This document shows positions 63,349 through 64,000 of a stretch of DNA of 64,000 bases, piece after piece. The position numbers and the translations under genes were made by a program. Numbering within the stretch: position 1 is the stretch's first letter; every line of letters starts with the position of its first letter. This DNA is from Oscillospiraceae bacterium (lineage in GTDB: Bacteria; Bacillota; Clostridia; Oscillospirales; Oscillospiraceae). Below the pieces are notes generated by a model. It had not been told where the DNA came from. It searched no databases and saw only the letters and a program-made list of their open reading frames with translations. The stretch is taken from assembly GCA_017445385.1 (NCBI GenBank), contig JAFSUG010000029.1:1-64000 (forward strand), given 5' to 3'.

Positions 63349-64000
63349 CTAAAGAATAAATTCCGCTTTGCCGCTGATGCGGTCGCGCCACATGGGCGAA
63401 AATCCGCGGAGATATTCCACGACTTCTTTGACGCTTTGAATGAGATAATCCACTTCCTCCGGCGTAATATCCGGGGCGATTGTGAGCCGCAGAGAACCGT
63501 GGGCAACGTCATGCTTTCTGCCGATTGCAAGCAGAACGTGGCTCGGCTCGAGCGCGCCGGAGGTGCAGGCGCTGCCGGAAGAGGCGCTGATGCCGCGGTC
63601 ATCGAGCAGCAGCAGCAGCGATTCGCCCTCGATGCCCTCGAAGCAGAAATTGACGTTGCCGGGCAGACGCTGCGATGCGTCGCCGTTCAGCGCGCAATGC
63701 GGAATTTCGCGCAGTCCCGCAATCAGCCGATCGCGCATGGCAAGCTGATGCGGCGCGGTTTTTCCGATTGACGATGCCGATTCCTTCAGCGCCGCCGCCA
63801 TGGAGACGATGGCAGGGACGTTTTCCGTTCCGGCGCGTTTGCCGCGCTCCTGCGCGCCGCCCTCGATTAGGCTTTCAAGGCGCACGCCCTTTCTTGCATA
63901 GAGGAAGCCGATTCCCTTCGGGCCGCCGAATTTATGCGCGGACGCGGAGAGCAGATCGATGTTTTCATCCGCTACGCTGATCGGCAGATGCCCCACCGCC
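63349..64000 (-). CDS. nifS: Cysteine desulfurase NifS/IscS (partial, 5' end beyond window)
   Basis: The C-terminal about 216 residues are present; the rest continues past the window edge. SAHKFGGPKGIGF carries the PLP lysine. SSGSACTSGALEPSHVL is the mobile catalytic cysteine loop of the class I (NifS/IscS) enzymes. It supplies sulfur to the NifU scaffold encoded next. Confidence 0.94.
   Translation of the reverse strand, partial: AVGHLPISVADENIDLLSASAHKFGGPKGIGFLYARKGVRLESLIEGGAQERGKRAGTENVPAIVSMAAALKESASSIGKTAPHQLAMRDRLIAGLREIPHCALNGDASQRLPGNVNFCFEGIEGESLLLLLDDRGISASSGSACTSGALEPSHVLLAIGRKHDVAHGSLRLTIAPDITPEEVDYLIQSVKEVVEYLRGFSPMWRDRISGKAEFIL

Overview
The window looks like ordinary chromosome from an anaerobic, probably host-associated member of the Clostridia (Bacillota). 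Evidence for this: a lysine riboswitch and a THF riboswitch, a perfect HrcA-type CIRCE box, a meso-diaminopimelate dehydrogenase lysine pathway, a FolD/FchA one-carbon pair, a Na+-type ATP synthase c subunit, an SLH-anchored surface protein and AGGAGG ribosome sites throughout. I cannot name the genus. Gene density is high, operons are tightly overlapped, and sigma-A promoters with near-consensus boxes and 17-base spacers are readable in front of many units. No rRNA, phage, transposase or CRISPR array is present; the one tRNA is tRNA-Val(CAC).

Layout. 0.3-4.4 kb (minus): prfA, sua5, coaE and an M18 aminopeptidase. 4.5-10.2 kb (minus): lysine/DAP operon dapA-dapB-ddh-lysA-lysC behind a lysine riboswitch and terminator. 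10.3-14.6 kb: a polysaccharide deacetylase, then divergent folate units, fchA-folD (minus) and THF riboswitch-folT-folC (plus). 14.6-21.6 kb (minus): an SLH/SGNH surface esterase, then a sugar operon of eukaryotic-type hexokinase, pgi, galK and galT. 21.7-25.8 kb: a sugar nucleotidyltransferase (plus) and an ATP-grasp/PHP/NodB-deacetylase cassette (minus). 25.8-27.2 kb: intergenic repeats beside a decayed solute-binding protein gene. 27.4-30.3 kb: antiporter, MgtC-like protein, histidine phosphatase. 30.4-33.4 kb: an inverted-repeat element and CIRCE-controlled clpB. 33.4-34.8 kb: repeats, a truncated M20 hydrolase and a GtrA protein. 35.1-40.1 kb: a BMP/nucleoside-type ABC importer. 40.2-42.3 kb: RluA-type pseudouridine synthase, a SHOCT fragment and a DUF4349 lipoprotein. 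42.3-49.3 kb (minus): the complete ATP synthase operon atpZ-I-B-E-F-H-A-G-D-C, running on into the DUF4349 gene. 49.4-53.3 kb (plus): LOG-family gene, 2-hydroxyacid dehydrogenase and znuA-znuC-znuB. 53.4-57.0 kb: ybaK and pncB (minus) and an HD hydrolase/thioesterase/LURP unit (plus). 57.0-60.1 kb: tRNA-Val with duplicated downstream sequence, a BMP-like remnant, an Ldh2-family dehydrogenase and malic enzyme. 60.1-64 kb: mutY and an exonuclease, an SH3-amidase, nifU and a partial nifS.

Functional themes. One-carbon and folate metabolism sit together: a FolD lacking two cyclohydrolase residues is paired with FchA, next to riboswitch-controlled folate uptake and polyglutamylation. Galactose and hexose enter through one operon to glucose-1-phosphate and fructose-6-phosphate. 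The c subunit carries the two-carboxylate pattern known from a Na+-driven ATP synthase. The accessory signal is modest: three groups of palindromic intergenic repeats, two of them next to decaying genes, a 163-bp inverted-repeat element before clpB, and a partial copy of sequence downstream of tRNA-Val. I found no clearly novel defence or mobile system. The best candidates for second looks are the ATP-grasp/PHP/NodB cassette, the split FolD/FchA pair, the c-ring motif and the repeat elements.
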